A stretch of 31,076 nucleotides of DNA from a virus. Position 1 is the stretch's first letter. Each line of letters opens with the position of its first letter. Shown here piece after piece: positions 1 to 7,226 of the stretch. The notes under the pieces were generated by a model. It was not told the DNA's origin. It searched no databases and worked only from the letters and a program-made list of their open reading frames with translations. The position numbers were made by a program, and so were the translations under genes. The DNA lies in IMG/VR virus record IMGVR_UViG_3300024346_000332, positions 1 through 31,076 of that record; one strand, written 5' to 3'.

Positions 1-523
1 TCTTGTTAGGCACAATAATAAGACTACGTCCATACGGCTCAGTTATATGTGAAAGTGTTGCTGTAGTAATTGTTTTACCTGCACCAGTAGCAATCTGTTG
101 CAAGCTCTGTGGATGTTTTAAAAAGTTATTAATTGACTCTACTTGATAGTCACGTAGAATAATCTCTTCGCCTTCTGCTGGATGACCTTTTGGCCAACGT
201 ACATTTTGATCAGCCCAATAACGTTCTGTTACTGGCGTAAAGTCTAATTGTATAGGATGTCTATTGTCTTGAATATCTATTATTTCAACATTATTCTTTT
301 GTAGAACTTGACTAACAACGTCAAGATGATTGACATAACCAGTACCACCAATACCAAAGAAAGCAACTTTTCCATCCCAGCGACCAAGTTTATATTGTGG
401 CATGTACTTTGCGTAAGGCACTTCAAACTTGAGAGCATTCGCGAGCTTCCTTCGTACGTCAACTTCTAGTCCTTCTAGTTTAATGTTTACTTCATCTTCA
501 ATAATTAGTCTACATGTTGCCAT
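1..523 (-). CDS. uvsW: UvsW-like DNA/RNA helicase, N-terminal part (cut by window edge)
   Basis: The gene runs off the left edge; 174 codons are visible from ATG at 521-523. The first ~110 residues match the UvsW N-terminal region, including a YKLGRWDGKV segment equivalent to RYGNWDGRI of T4 UvsW. A Q-motif-like RDYQVESI is followed by Walker A IATGAGKT at about residues 146-153 and a LIIVPNK strand (motif Ia region). T4 UvsW is a superfamily 2 helicase that unwinds R-loops and branched DNA and helps switch origin-dependent to recombination-dependent replication. The ATG directly abuts the TAA of the upstream 410-aa gene, so the two are probably translationally coupled and share the sigma70-like promoter ahead of that gene. 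The C-terminal helicase half is outside the window. Confidence 0.9.
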   Translation of the reverse strand, partial: MATCRLIIEDEVNIKLEGLEVDVRRKLANALKFEVPYAKYMPQYKLGRWDGKVAFFGIGGTGYVNHLDVVSQVLQKNNVEIIDIQDNRHPIQLDFTPVTERYWADQNVRWPKGHPAEGEEIILRDYQVESINNFLKHPQSLQQIATGAGKTITTATLSHITEPYGRSLIIVPNK

Positions 524-1756
524 TTATATCGTCTCAATTTTTCTCATAAAAGGACTAAGCTGATTGTCATAATGTATTATCAAATCTAATTCTCCTATGT
601 ATGTACTAGTTTTTGCATCACCATATGCTTTTCCAGCAAATGTTGTTATAGCCGCGCTAGGAAACCATTCACTTTTTAAAAGTGGTTTCGGTATTTTATT
701 ACTACTAATATACACTATTTTTGTGTCTTTGTCAACCACATTATTAAGATTGTGTTGTTTAATGTATTCGTTAAACGGTTTTCCTTCTGAAGTATTATCT
801 AATCTAAACATTACAGACATGCGTTCGCTAGGTATAATATTTTGAAAGGCCTTATTAAATTGTGTTAAATGATCGTAGCAAGTATCTTCATGTAGTACAA
901 TAACTAACGGAAATCTATATAACTCTAATACTACTTCAGCAAGATTGTTAACAGTGTGTTCTTTATTGTTTACAAATATACTTGCTTGACTTCTGTTTAC
1001 TACTTTTTGTGCAAGCGGAGTTAATGATTTTAAACTTTGTTGTAACTCTTCTTGATCAAAATGTTCTAATCCAAACTGATCTTTTTTGTCGTAATAGTTA
1101 CATAGGTTATCTATATTAGGTTCGCCTATACTGCTAATAGCAAAGTTAAAACTTTTCTCATGTAAATTTTTTAGTTTAAACGAATATATTCCCGGTACGT
1201 ATTTGTCTTGATTTTTTTTCATTTCTAATAACTTCTCATAATATTCTAGTAACTGATCCTCAACTTCAAAGTTGTTGTTTTCATTAAATGTATTAATTAT
1301 TTCGTAGCATGTGTTTTCATTAAATTTAAAGTAGTGTATCTTTTCTACTTTGTCGTATAAGCCTTCGCCTAGAAACTTATTCATTCTTTCAATAGCAGTT
1401 ATTAGTTTCTTTTGAAAAATAAATCTTACACCTATCCAAGGTCCTTCTTCATCTGAAATTAAATGTTCTTCGTCAAATACTTTAACCCAACGACTTCTAT
1501 CTATTGAACGTAACGGCATTCTTAAATTACTATAAGAATCATCAATGTTATATCCGTTAGCATCAAACTGATCTTTATATTGCAACAGTTTTTGTTTGGC
1601 AAGTTCTGCTTGCCTATCTGTATATGCTGTGCCTTTGAAAGTCTGGCGGGCGAGGCTAGTAAGTAAGTTATAGTCGCTACTGTCTATATCAAACTTATCT
1701 GTTTCTCTTGACTGTATTCCGACAAGATGTTCTATGCAATCTTCTAATGTTTCCAT
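524..1756 (-). CDS. Conserved-looking protein of unknown function (410 aa) upstream of UvsW
   Basis: I do not recognise the family. The 410-aa product is charged and soluble-looking, without signal peptide or membrane segment. The middle (about residues 165-185) is Lys/Glu-rich and could be helical. A C-terminal part has alternating strands (FPLVIVLHEDTCYD, KIVYISSNKIPK) that could be a Rossmann-like or nuclease-like fold; this is only an impression. It lies between the glycan cassette and UvsW and ends exactly where UvsW begins, so it probably belongs to the recombination/replication operon. The start ATG at 1754-1756 has no Shine-Dalgarno sequence. A sigma70-like promoter (1763-1791) would start transcription at or next to the ATG, so a leaderless mRNA is predicted. 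Confidence 0.75.
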   Translation of the reverse strand: METLEDCIEHLVGIQSRETDKFDIDSSDYNLLTSLARQTFKGTAYTDRQAELAKQKLLQYKDQFDANGYNIDDSYSNLRMPLRSIDRSRWVKVFDEEHLISDEEGPWIGVRFIFQKKLITAIERMNKFLGEGLYDKVEKIHYFKFNENTCYEIINTFNENNNFEVEDQLLEYYEKLLEMKKNQDKYVPGIYSFKLKNLHEKSFNFAISSIGEPNIDNLCNYYDKKDQFGLEHFDQEELQQSLKSLTPLAQKVVNRSQASIFVNNKEHTVNNLAEVVLELYRFPLVIVLHEDTCYDHLTQFNKAFQNIIPSERMSVMFRLDNTSEGKPFNEYIKQHNLNNVVDKDTKIVYISSNKIPKPLLKSEWFPSAAITTFAGKAYGDAKTSTYIGELDLIIHYDNQLSPFMRKIETI

Positions 1757-1762
1757 AGTGTT

Positions 1763-1791
1763 AGTATACGCTATGTTAGCTTAGAAGTCAA
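1763..1791 (-). promoter_or_regulatory. Sigma70-like promoter for the 410-aa gene and UvsW
   Basis: On the minus strand TTGACT (1786-1791) is followed by a 17-bp spacer and TATACT (1763-1768). The expected start site, seven bases past the -10 box, is about 1756, the A of the start codon. The -35 box and most of the spacer lie inside the last codons of the upstream glycosyltransferase gene. Confidence 0.6.
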
Positions 1792-2619
1792 GCGTTTAAG
1801 TGGTATTCCTTGAGATATTTCTTCTAAAGTAAATTCTGTCCAAGCATAGTCGTTGACCCATTTAGTTCTATCTGGATAAAGAGGATTCTCTATGTTGCGA
1901 AAGTTTTGATCAGCAACATCAAATGCTAGACTGCTAGGTCCTGTAAATGCAGGTACACCATTAATAATACTGTGTATGCCTGGATTGCTTGACCAGCTTA
2001 TAGTAGCCCATATGTTATCAAACTTCATATCGAAGTCGTCATATGAACCTAGTATTTGTCGCGGTTCTTGTCTTATTACATCTTTGAAGTCTCTTTCAAT
2101 TGCTTCAAGTCTGCATCTAGGATGAGGCCTAAATATGATAGGACGTTTCGTTTGCGCTCTTATGAATGTTATTGTGTCGTGTACCCAGCGAGACATTGGA
2201 GGCATGTTTGCCCATTGCAGGCTTTTGTCGTGTTGCCCACATAGTAAAATGTATTCGCCGTTATAGTTCCAGTCTTTTAACTTGATGTTAAAACTGTTAG
2301 CACGATTGCTATCTGTGCTACTAGGGCCAAAGTAAGCGTCCCTATTAATGCCATTGAGTCCAACCTTCCATGTTGTACCTCTACTTATGCCGCCGACCTC
2401 TAAAACTATTATCGGTTTCGATTGTTGTACTGCTTGCTTCCAGATATTTTCGTTTGGAGCCATTCTACCACTCCAAAGAACACTCCAAATGACGTCAACG
2501 TCACAACCACTAGTATTATACAAAACGTCATGCCCAGCAACCACAAGGCTGTGAGCAAAGGCATCAAAAACCGATCTGCTATTCTGTGCGCCATATTGTG
2601 TCCATAAACTGAATCTCAT
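1771..2619 (-). CDS. KpsC/KpsS-like (capsule-synthesis type) GT-B glycosyltransferase
   Basis: This 282-aa protein has the hallmarks of capsule polysaccharide export/Kdo-transferase-like GT-B proteins: IIFRPHPRCR around residue 160, a WATISWSSNPGIHSIINGVPAF segment where a Ser-Ser-x-x-Gly loop follows the Rossmann strand, and a C-terminal NPLYPDRTKWVNDYAW stretch. The same C-terminal pattern occurs in three more cassette proteins (4195-5109, 5795-6571, 7996-8982), so these are paralogues. The donor is likely a nucleotide-activated sugar, but donor and acceptor cannot be read from the sequence. It diverges from the plus-strand glycosyltransferase at 2661 and has its own GTAAATA late promoter at 2641-2647, with TAGGA as a weak ribosome-binding site. 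Family 0.75; exact activity unknown. Confidence 0.75.
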   Translation of the reverse strand: MRFSLWTQYGAQNSRSVFDAFAHSLVVAGHDVLYNTSGCDVDVIWSVLWSGRMAPNENIWKQAVQQSKPIIVLEVGGISRGTTWKVGLNGINRDAYFGPSSTDSNRANSFNIKLKDWNYNGEYILLCGQHDKSLQWANMPPMSRWVHDTITFIRAQTKRPIIFRPHPRCRLEAIERDFKDVIRQEPRQILGSYDDFDMKFDNIWATISWSSNPGIHSIINGVPAFTGPSSLAFDVADQNFRNIENPLYPDRTKWVNDYAWTEFTLEEISQGIPLKRLTSKLT

Positions 2620-2622
2620 AAG

Positions 2623-2629
2623 TTAAATA
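2623..2629 (+). promoter_or_regulatory. T4-like late promoter for the plus-strand glycosyltransferase
   Basis: TTAAATA lies 31 bases before the ATG at 2661. Transcription from about 2635 would give a 26-nt leader containing an AGAGAG purine tract as ribosome-binding site. The promoter interleaves with the opposing late box at 2641-2647. Confidence 0.4.
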
Positions 2630-2640
2630 TTCCTATAAGC

Positions 2641-2647
2641 TATTTAC
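2641..2647 (-). promoter_or_regulatory. T4-like late promoter for the 1771-2619 gene
   Basis: The minus strand reads GTAAATA here. The predicted start near 2635 leaves a leader of about 16 nt with TAGGA before the ATG at 2619. The two opposing promoters in this 42-bp gap would start at almost the same base pair. Confidence 0.45.
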
Positions 2648-2660
2648 AAGAGAGAGTATA

Positions 2661-3509
2661 ATGTCAGACATAACTGTGGTTACAACGTTTCACCGTCCGG
2701 GTTTAAAATTATATGGACAGCGTATGATAGATTCATTTGCTGAGAACGTAAGTGATAAGATCAAACTGCTAGTATATGCAGAAGATTGTAATCCTGTTAA
2801 TCCTAATCCAGAACAAATTACAATATTAGATGCAACTAAAGAGTTACCTAAACTTGTAAAATTTAAACAGCGTTGGGGTAACGTAGACAAAGCAAATGGT
2901 ATTCCTCCAGATGATATTAAAGCACGTAGACCAAGAGATTGGCAAAAGAAGTTTAAGTGGGACGCTATACGTTTTGCTAACAAAACTTATGCAGTGTTTG
3001 ATGCGTGTGAACGTAGCAAAGGTTGGTGTGTATGGATGGACGCAGATACATTTATTCACAGTCCTTGGAAGCACAAAGACTTTGCTCGCTTACTACCTAA
3101 CAATGCTTACATTACATATGTAGGTAGAGGCAAAGGATCACAGACATGGCCCGAGTGCGGCTTTTATGGTATGAACTTAAATCATCCAGTGTGTCACGAG
3201 TTCCTTAAAGAGTTTGAACGTATGTACGAAGATGCAGACAACGGCATTTTTGAATTAGAAGAATGGCACGACAGTTATGTGTTTGGACACATACTAAAAC
3301 ATTATAAAGAATTTGATGCTAATGCATTTGACTATAGTGCTACTATGTATATGCGTGAAGCACGTACAGGTGGCGGCGGACATCCTTTAATTAATACTGA
3401 ACTAGGTAGATGGATGGATCACATGAAAGGTGATCGTAAAACTGCTGGTAAGAGCAAACGTACAGATATAATGGTTAATAGAAAAGAAGACTATTGGACT
3501 AAGTCGTAG
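2661..3509 (+). CDS. GT-A-type glycosyltransferase (plus-strand member of the cassette)
   Basis: This 282-aa protein starts with a typical GT-A nucleotide-binding strand (DITVVTTFHRPG) and carries a DxD metal/nucleotide-sugar motif in VWMDADTFI near residue 127. It has an ECGFYGMN segment and a C-terminal GGHPLINTELGRWMDHMKG that resembles bacterial polysaccharide glycosyltransferases. It is related in plan to the minus-strand genes 3491-4198 and 5106-5798, which have IDADT and LDADI at the same place and ETGFFVLN/ESGLVLFN after it. It is the only cassette gene on the plus strand. Its 3' end overlaps the 3' end of the convergent gene at 3491 by 19 bases. An AGAGAG tract precedes the ATG. The sugar transferred is unknown. 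Confidence 0.8.
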   Translation: MSDITVVTTFHRPGLKLYGQRMIDSFAENVSDKIKLLVYAEDCNPVNPNPEQITILDATKELPKLVKFKQRWGNVDKANGIPPDDIKARRPRDWQKKFKWDAIRFANKTYAVFDACERSKGWCVWMDADTFIHSPWKHKDFARLLPNNAYITYVGRGKGSQTWPECGFYGMNLNHPVCHEFLKEFERMYEDADNGIFELEEWHDSYVFGHILKHYKEFDANAFDYSATMYMREARTGGGGHPLINTELGRWMDHMKGDRKTAGKSKRTDIMVNRKEDYWTKS

Positions 3510-4198
3510 TCAATACGTTCTTTTAATCCTGCTTTATTGTGTTCAATAAATGGTGCTAATGGACTTCTAGGCACAGGTGTTTTTACACGATCCCCGTATG
3601 TCATATTATACATTTTAAAGTTTCTACTGTGCATTGCTTGTACAGTTTTACCGTAAATTTCTCCATCATAAAATCTACGCATACCTTCACGTTTATCATT
3701 ATAATAAATGTCTTTGTATGTATCACAAAACTCTTTGTAGCCTTTGTGTCTTGTATTTAAAACAAAGAATCCTGTTTCACAACTATAATAGTCAATGTCA
3801 TTTTTGTTATGCCATACTTGTAAATGCGAACTTAAAAACTTATCTTGTGTAATATTTCCAAACACTGCTAGGTCAAAAGGCTTCTTAATTATTGTATCTG
3901 CATCAATCCAAATAATTCTATCAGCGTCAATGTTATCCATAGCATGTATAATACTAAAGCCTTTTTTAGCAAATGTTTTTACTCTTTTATTTTTATGTCT
4001 TGCTTGAAATGATTCGTATGCATCGCCTAAGTCCCAACCCATTTCAATAAACGTATCATCATTTAATGAGAAGTTATCTTCATTATAAACATGTAATTTT
4101 ATTAAGTGTGACCAATGTTTCTTAAACGTATTCAACATATTAGAACCACAACGATCATAATATGATTGATTCATACTAGTTATACCTGCGTATTTCAT
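3491..4198 (-). CDS. GT-A-type glycosyltransferase with DAD motif
   Basis: This 235-aa protein has an N-terminal strand KYAGITSMNQSYYD, the central motif RIIWIDADTIIKKP (DxD near residue 118) and ETGFFVLNTRHKG following it, as in small GT-A glycosyltransferases of polysaccharide clusters. It has no membrane segment, so it should act in the cytoplasm on a nucleotide-sugar donor and an unidentified acceptor. The ATG overlaps the TGA of the upstream gene (ATGA), and GGAG lies just before the ATG. It is the last gene of the main minus-strand cassette run. Its end overlaps the convergent plus-strand gene by 19 bases, so the two transcripts are antisense there. Confidence 0.8.
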   Translation of the reverse strand: MKYAGITSMNQSYYDRCGSNMLNTFKKHWSHLIKLHVYNEDNFSLNDDTFIEMGWDLGDAYESFQARHKNKRVKTFAKKGFSIIHAMDNIDADRIIWIDADTIIKKPFDLAVFGNITQDKFLSSHLQVWHNKNDIDYYSCETGFFVLNTRHKGYKEFCDTYKDIYYNDKREGMRRFYDGEIYGKTVQAMHSRNFKMYNMTYGDRVKTPVPRSPLAPFIEHNKAGLKERIDYDLVQ

Positions 4199-5109
4199 AG
4201 GTACTCCTTAATAATATTCCATGCAGTTCCTTTTTCTAAATCTGCAAAATTAAAATGACTCATTGCTAGTTTTTCAATCCACTGTTGTCTTTCAGGACGT
4301 ATTGGATTGTCTAGTTGACTTAAATCTGTATTGCCTACATCATATGCTTGACTAACTTTAGCATTAGGGTCTGTTATAAACACAGGAATACCCTCTATCG
4401 CCGCCGCTACGCCTGGGCTACTGTTGTATGTAACTACTGCCCAGCATTTTCTAAAATCGTCTAATATAGACGGTGCTGTGCTTATCTTAACACCTGGATA
4501 GTTCAAAGTCAAGTATTGTTTTGCTTTCTTATCTCCAGGGTGCGCTCTAACTATAATATCTCTATCAGTGTGTTGTTGTATTTCTTTAATAGTTTTATTA
4601 CACCAATCCATTACGTCATATCCGCCCATGCTCCAACCGCCGTTGCGTTGTAAACATAATAGTATGTGCTTGCCTTTGTTAGTCCACGGTTGCAAATCAA
4701 AACCTAAGTTGCGTTTTAATTGTTGCCAGCGTGTAGGGTCTACATTATCTGTAAAGTAATTACCTGTGGTTGGAAATACATCATCTAAACTAAAACGTAG
4801 ATACTGTTTAGTATTACCTGGATCTCTATATAAGAATAAATTACTATCAATAGCAAGTGTATGTTTGCCAATAAGTTTTTGTTGTTGTATTACTTGTCTG
4901 CGAAACATTAAGTGTGGAGTACTACCGCTATTTGCATGTACCCATCCTTGTATAACACCTAAGTCACTTGGTTCCCAGTTAGGTGTTTGAATTTCTAAAC
5001 TTTCTCCATCAGTGCCTACGCCATTATGGAAACTTGTTAGAACTTGTCTTTTTTCTAAATTTTTATTATGTGCGGGAATACCTGCGTAGTAAATTCTTAC
5101 AGATTTCAT
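4195..5109 (-). CDS. KpsC/KpsS-like GT-B glycosyltransferase
   Basis: This 304-aa protein has IIVRAHPGDKKAKQYL around residue 190, then VVTYNSSPGVAAAIEGIPVF around residue 227: the strand-Ser-Ser-x-Gly and Glu-Gly-(I/V)-P-x-F pattern of capsule-synthesis GT-B proteins. The C-terminus NPIRPERQQWIEKLAMSHF followed by a Gly-x-Ala-Trp-x-Ile-Ile-type end is shared with the other three cassette paralogues. ILLCLQRNGGWS matches YILLCGQHDKS and YVLLCLQKIGDS in two of them. The start ATG overlaps the preceding gene's TGA. It follows a GT-A gene, continuing the GT-A/GT-B alternation. Donor and acceptor unknown. Confidence 0.77.
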   Translation of the reverse strand: MKSVRIYYAGIPAHNKNLEKRQVLTSFHNGVGTDGESLEIQTPNWEPSDLGVIQGWVHANSGSTPHLMFRRQVIQQQKLIGKHTLAIDSNLFLYRDPGNTKQYLRFSLDDVFPTTGNYFTDNVDPTRWQQLKRNLGFDLQPWTNKGKHILLCLQRNGGWSMGGYDVMDWCNKTIKEIQQHTDRDIIVRAHPGDKKAKQYLTLNYPGVKISTAPSILDDFRKCWAVVTYNSSPGVAAAIEGIPVFITDPNAKVSQAYDVGNTDLSQLDNPIRPERQQWIEKLAMSHFNFADLEKGTAWNIIKEYL

Positions 5110-5798
5110 GTTGATGCCAATGTATGTTTAAGTTTGTCTTTATTAGTTTTATTAATATGATGTTTGAAATATAAACTAAAGCGTGTATTTTCTAATGCAT
5201 TTACATTTTCACATACATCGTCACATAAATTTAAGAAGCCTGCTTTTTCACCTTTAGCAAAGTTACCAAGTACAATAGCATCATAAGGTTTGTGTAAACT
5301 TTCTAGTTTGTTTTGATCATTCCAAAATGCCCAATACTTGTTTGACCATAATGTTAATTTTTCATATTCTTCATTAAACAATACAAGTCCTGATTCGTAA
5401 CAGTCAGGGTGTGAATTATTACTTTGCATCATAGCAACTGGATTTATAAATGGAAAACTAAATGCTTCTTCAGGCACTTTACGCATTTGTTCTATGTCTG
5501 CGTCTAACCAAATTATTCTTTCGTCCTCTTGTCTATTTTTTATAGCATGTATTTGTGCTACACTTTTACCCCAGAACTTTCTTATTTTAGTATTAACATC
5601 AAACTCGCTGTCAACATCTAATGCAGGTACATGTAACAATCTTTTGTTAAAAGGCAATTCATTAAACCATTCAACATCACCTTCGTGTTGGTCAATATAT
5701 ATTTCTACTTTGCCGGGCAAGTCCCATGTGCTAATACAATGCTTGCCAACGCCTTTCCAATAGTTTTTTGATATACTTGTAACAAATTTTAATTTCAT
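5106..5798 (-). CDS. GT-A-type glycosyltransferase with DAD motif
   Basis: This 230-aa protein begins KLKFVTSISKNYWKG and has RIIWLDADIEQM (DxD about residue 99), then a YESGLVLFN segment at the position of ETGFFVLN in the 3491-4198 product. The overall plan is that of a compact GT-A enzyme without membrane anchor. Both ends overlap neighbours by the ATGA pattern, so the gene is translated as part of a tightly coupled run. Its sequence is clearly diverged from the other GT-A members, which argues for an old duplication or separate acquisition rather than a recent copy. Confidence 0.77.
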   Translation of the reverse strand: MKLKFVTSISKNYWKGVGKHCISTWDLPGKVEIYIDQHEGDVEWFNELPFNKRLLHVPALDVDSEFDVNTKIRKFWGKSVAQIHAIKNRQEDERIIWLDADIEQMRKVPEEAFSFPFINPVAMMQSNNSHPDCYESGLVLFNEEYEKLTLWSNKYWAFWNDQNKLESLHKPYDAIVLGNFAKGEKAGFLNLCDDVCENVNALENTRFSLYFKHHINKTNKDKLKHTLAST

Positions 5799-6571
5799 AC
5801 TAGGCCCTTTATTATTCTATGTGCTGTACCGTTTTGTAATTCTTCATTATGGAATTGTCCGTATGCTAAGTGACATGCCCATTTATATACTTTATGCGAG
5901 TCTTGTTGTGTTGGACTTTCAATACGACTAATATCCTTATCGCACACTGGATCAGCCGCTGTAGGCGCTGTAGTAAACGCTGAGACGCCATATAACACAC
6001 TTTCTACTGCCGCTATGCTTTGATATGTAACCATTGCATGACAGTTGTCTAAGTCATCATATATAGTTTTGTCTATACGACTTTGGCGTGGTGCTTTGTC
6101 TCTAATTATAATAGTTCTATCTGTATGCTTTTCTATTTCGTTAACAGTATCTTTGACCCATTGATCTCTATCAATACCATAAAACTTACAAGGCTTTTCA
6201 CTAGGTGTAACAAGTAATATATGTGCGCCACCTTTCTTAGGTTTGTGTATTGCTTGTTGTAGTCGGTTCCATCTGTCGTTTGGTCTGTCTATTATTTCGT
6301 TGTGTTGTACATCATTCTTTACTATACGATGCCATTGTTTCCAACCGTTTGGATTTATTGATGACTTGTAGTTTCCTACATAACCACTATCCATATAGTA
6401 AAAGTCTCTTTTGTTCTTCCAACATTCGTGTATAAGTTTTCGTTTGCCCATGCTACGTATTACAATAGGGACATCGTCTGGAAAGTCGCTATAGTCGTAT
6501 ATAGGCAAGTTTGCACTTTTAGCAAACATGTTTATATATTGATCTGTTTTATTTTTACTTAAACATATCAT
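5795..6571 (-). CDS. KpsC/KpsS-like GT-B glycosyltransferase, short and diverged
   Basis: The ATG at 6569-6571 gives 258 aa (MICLSKNKTDQY...). The frame is open upstream to a TTG at 6622, but that would overlap the previous gene by 68 bases, so I prefer the ATG with a 17-base overlap. The family signals are ILLVTPSEKPC, IIIRDKAPRQSR (where relatives have RPHP or RAHP) and VTYQSIAAVESVLYGVSAF, followed by the shared C-terminal pattern ending AYGQFHNEELQNGTAHRII. The loss of the His-Pro pair at the RxHP position and the shorter N-terminal domain suggest altered or reduced activity. It may be a partner subunit rather than an independent transferase. Confidence 0.68.
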   Translation of the reverse strand: MICLSKNKTDQYINMFAKSANLPIYDYSDFPDDVPIVIRSMGKRKLIHECWKNKRDFYYMDSGYVGNYKSSINPNGWKQWHRIVKNDVQHNEIIDRPNDRWNRLQQAIHKPKKGGAHILLVTPSEKPCKFYGIDRDQWVKDTVNEIEKHTDRTIIIRDKAPRQSRIDKTIYDDLDNCHAMVTYQSIAAVESVLYGVSAFTTAPTAADPVCDKDISRIESPTQQDSHKVYKWACHLAYGQFHNEELQNGTAHRIIKGLV

Positions 6572-7226
6572 ACAGTTCTTGTTTCCATAATTCATTAAAC
6601 TGACAGTCTCTATAGTTTTCAAACCAAGGACCTCCTTCAGTGAAATGAATTAATTTAGGTTTTTCAATATCGTCGTACACACCTACTAAGTAGTTCCATG
6701 TATGATCTAGTTCGCCAATTTCTTCATCTTGTAGCCAACTAAACCTATGAAAGTATGCACCATTTAATTCTAAACTGTTAACTTGATCTTGGTCAACAAC
6801 TTTATTACTAGGATGACTACAGTTCCATAACACAACACTTGACCAGTTCTTGCGTGGATAGATAGTTTGTTTTTGTCCGTCCATCTTAATACCTTCTTTA
6901 GGTGTGTAATCATGTTGCACACACATAACAGCATACTTGTCATCTGCTTGATCAAATAATTCTTTAATGTCTGTTGTAAGCAACATATCACAATCCATAA
7001 ACAAAGCCCAGCCTTTATAGTTAGCAAGCTCTGGTACTAAGAAACGTGTAAATGTAAATTCTGTTGATGCAAGTTTATCTTCAGGACGCTTGTACCATCC
7101 TGCTTGTCTTAATTCTTTTTGTACTAGCGGACGTACATCTGCATCGGGTTGATGCTTTAGTATGCTATGTTTACACACTTGATAAGCCATATCTTCTCTT
7201 GGTTCGTAGCCTATGAATACTTTCAT
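6555..7226 (-). CDS. GT8-like glycosyltransferase
   Basis: This 223-aa protein starts KVFIGYEPREDMAYQVCKHS, has a FMDCDMLLT motif (DxD near residue 94), a short VLWNCSHPS strand and a C-terminal LIHFTEGGPWFENYRDC. That His-Phe-Thr-x-Gly-x-Pro-Trp block is typical of GT8-like retaining transferases, where the His coordinates the metal. The ATG overlaps the TAA of the upstream cytidylyltransferase gene (TAATG), with GAAGAG as ribosome-binding site. The full set of motifs suggests an active enzyme. The substrate is not determinable. Confidence 0.8.
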   Translation of the reverse strand: MKVFIGYEPREDMAYQVCKHSILKHQPDADVRPLVQKELRQAGWYKRPEDKLASTEFTFTRFLVPELANYKGWALFMDCDMLLTTDIKELFDQADDKYAVMCVQHDYTPKEGIKMDGQKQTIYPRKNWSSVVLWNCSHPSNKVVDQDQVNSLELNGAYFHRFSWLQDEEIGELDHTWNYLVGVYDDIEKPKLIHFTEGGPWFENYRDCQFNELWKQELYDMFK

